A DNA stretch of 5,178 bases, taken from Clostridiales bacterium (GTDB lineage: Bacteria; Bacillota; Clostridia; Oscillospirales; Oscillospiraceae). The notes beneath the pieces are model-generated. The model was not told the origin of the DNA and searched no databases. It saw nothing but the letters and a program-made list of their open reading frames with translations. Positions 4,163-5,178 of this stretch are shown here, piece after piece (position 1 is the first letter of the stretch; each line of letters opens with the position of its first letter). The position numbers and the translations under genes were made by a program. The stretch is from the NCBI GenBank assembly GCA_003522945.1, contig DPHR01000052.1, positions 6,062-11,239 on the forward strand. Direction: 5' to 3'.

Positions 4163-5178
4163 ATGCCGACACAGGTGACCAACTACCAATGCCCGTCCTG
4201 CACCGGGCCGCTGCACTATTCCGGCGCGTCCGGGAAACTGGAATGCGATTACTGCGGCAGCTCGTACACCGTTGCAGAGATCGAGGCGCTGTATAAGGAA
4301 AAGGAAGAAAAGGCCGCCGAGGCGTTTGAAACGGCGGATACTACCGCGCAGAGCGGCGACGACAGCAGCGCGTGGGACACCGCCTCCATGAGCTCCGACT
4401 GGGGCGCGGACGCCGCCGGGATGAAGACCTATTCCTGTCCTTCCTGCGGTGCGGAGCTCATCTGCGATGCGAACACCGCCGCGACCGCCTGCCCGTACTG
4501 CGGCAACCCGACCGTCGTGCCGGGGCAGTTTGCCGGGGCGCTGAGGCCGGACTATGTTCTGCCCTTCAAGCTCAGCCGCGAGGACGCGATCAATGCGCTC
4601 CGGCGGCACTATAAAAACAAGCCCTTCCTGCCGAGAGCGTTTTCCGCCCAGAACCAGATTGAGAAGATCCAGGGCGTTTACGTCCCCTTCTGGATGTTCG
4701 ACGGTGAGGCGGATGGTCATGCGCGCTACGATGCGACGCGCTCACGCGTTTTCCGCACCGGCGATTGGGAGGTCACGAAGACCGACCATTTTGAGATCTG
4801 CCGCGACGGTTCGATGCCCTTTGAAAAGGTGCCGGTGGACGCTTCGAGCCGGATGCCGGACGCGCATATGGACTCCATTGAGCCCTACGACTATGCCGAA
4901 CTCAAACCGTTTTCCTCGGCGTATCTCCCCGGCTTTCTCGCGGATAAGTACGATGTTCCGGTCGCCGACTGCGAAAGCCGCGCCGACGAGCGCTGCCGGA
5001 AAACGGTGCTGGACGCGCTCGGGCGCACCGTAAGCGGGTATGACACGTATATTCCCCGCGCGCAGGACGTCCGGCTGCGCCGCGGCAAGGTGCATTATGC
5101 GCTGCTGCCGGTGTGGATGCTCTCGACGCGCTGGAACGGCAAGAGCTTTCTCTTTGCCATGAACGGGCAGACCGGCAA
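4163..5178 (+). CDS. Double zinc-ribbon (TFIIB-type) protein, C-terminus outside window
   Basis: The frame is open from ATG at 4163 for 338 codons to the edge; AAAGGA ends 9 bases upstream. Residues 10-31 form one zinc ribbon (C10-P-S-C13 ... C28-D-Y-C31) and 92-113 a second (C92-P-S-C95 ... C110-P-Y-C113). They are joined by a charged, Ala-rich linker (about 37-86) that may be helical. The rest (about 125-338) is a soluble, acidic region with the family-like segments VYVPFWMFDG, PYDYAELKPFSSAYLPGF and LLPVWMLSTRW, and NGQTG at the edge. This matches the TFIIB-type zinc-ribbon proteins of Clostridia and loosely B. subtilis YdjG, which works with YdjH/YdjI in membrane-stress biology; that link is recalled, not shown. 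Members usually end in membrane segments, which would lie beyond 5178. The role in this organism is unknown. An ATG at 4153 is out of frame and rejected. Confidence 0.9.
   Translation, partial: MPTQVTNYQCPSCTGPLHYSGASGKLECDYCGSSYTVAEIEALYKEKEEKAAEAFETADTTAQSGDDSSAWDTASMSSDWGADAAGMKTYSCPSCGAELICDANTAATACPYCGNPTVVPGQFAGALRPDYVLPFKLSREDAINALRRHYKNKPFLPRAFSAQNQIEKIQGVYVPFWMFDGEADGHARYDATRSRVFRTGDWEVTKTDHFEICRDGSMPFEKVPVDASSRMPDAHMDSIEPYDYAELKPFSSAYLPGFLADKYDVPVADCESRADERCRKTVLDALGRTVSGYDTYIPRAQDVRLRRGKVHYALLPVWMLSTRWNGKSFLFAMNGQTG

Noticed and set aside
4073..5095. Minus-strand ORFs (215, 117 and 65 codons) and plus-strand frames of 80 and 159 codons
   Set aside because: All overlap the zinc-ribbon gene, whose Cys motifs and family-like segments decide the real frame.

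Overview
The window looks like chromosomal DNA of a low-to-moderate GC Firmicute of the gut Clostridia type (Oscillospiraceae/Ruminococcaceae-like). This is inferred from the mixture of families: a Sec-exported surface protein with an M23 peptidase domain, a bacterial SH3 domain, Cys-x2-Cys surface modules and InlB-type B repeats; a cohesin/dockerin fragment; a small Xre repressor; and a double zinc-ribbon protein of the kind common in these bacteria. No marker gene fixes the genus.

Layout. Positions 1-3165 (minus strand) are one uninterrupted reading frame of 1055 codons. It is the N-terminal part of a very large secreted multidomain protein whose C-terminus lies beyond the left edge. Twenty bases upstream of it, on the same strand, lies a short ORF (3186-3524) encoding the end of a cohesin-like domain plus one dockerin half-repeat. 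It has no good start and is probably the 3' remnant of a larger gene. Positions 3513-3582 form a compact control region: a strong minus-strand promoter, a plus-strand promoter whose -35 hexamer overlaps it, and a perfect 14-bp inverted repeat. On the plus strand this is followed by a 97-residue Xre-type regulator (3632-3925) and a strong stem-loop terminator (3943-3990). The spacer to 4162 holds a perfect 22-bp tandem duplication (4003-4046) and a near-consensus extended -10 promoter with nested inverted repeats. That promoter feeds a double zinc-ribbon protein (4163 onwards) that is cut by the right edge.

How the parts may work together. The palindrome lies over the predicted regulator promoter and next to the promoter facing the surface-protein genes. 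The simplest reading is an autoregulated Xre repressor that may also control the divergent surface-protein transcript. This is an inference from geometry only. The zinc-ribbon gene has its own promoter and is separated from the regulator by a terminator, so it is probably an independent unit. Nothing here proves a new biological system. The most novel-looking items are the W-rich/four-Cys module in the surface protein and the divergent control region.
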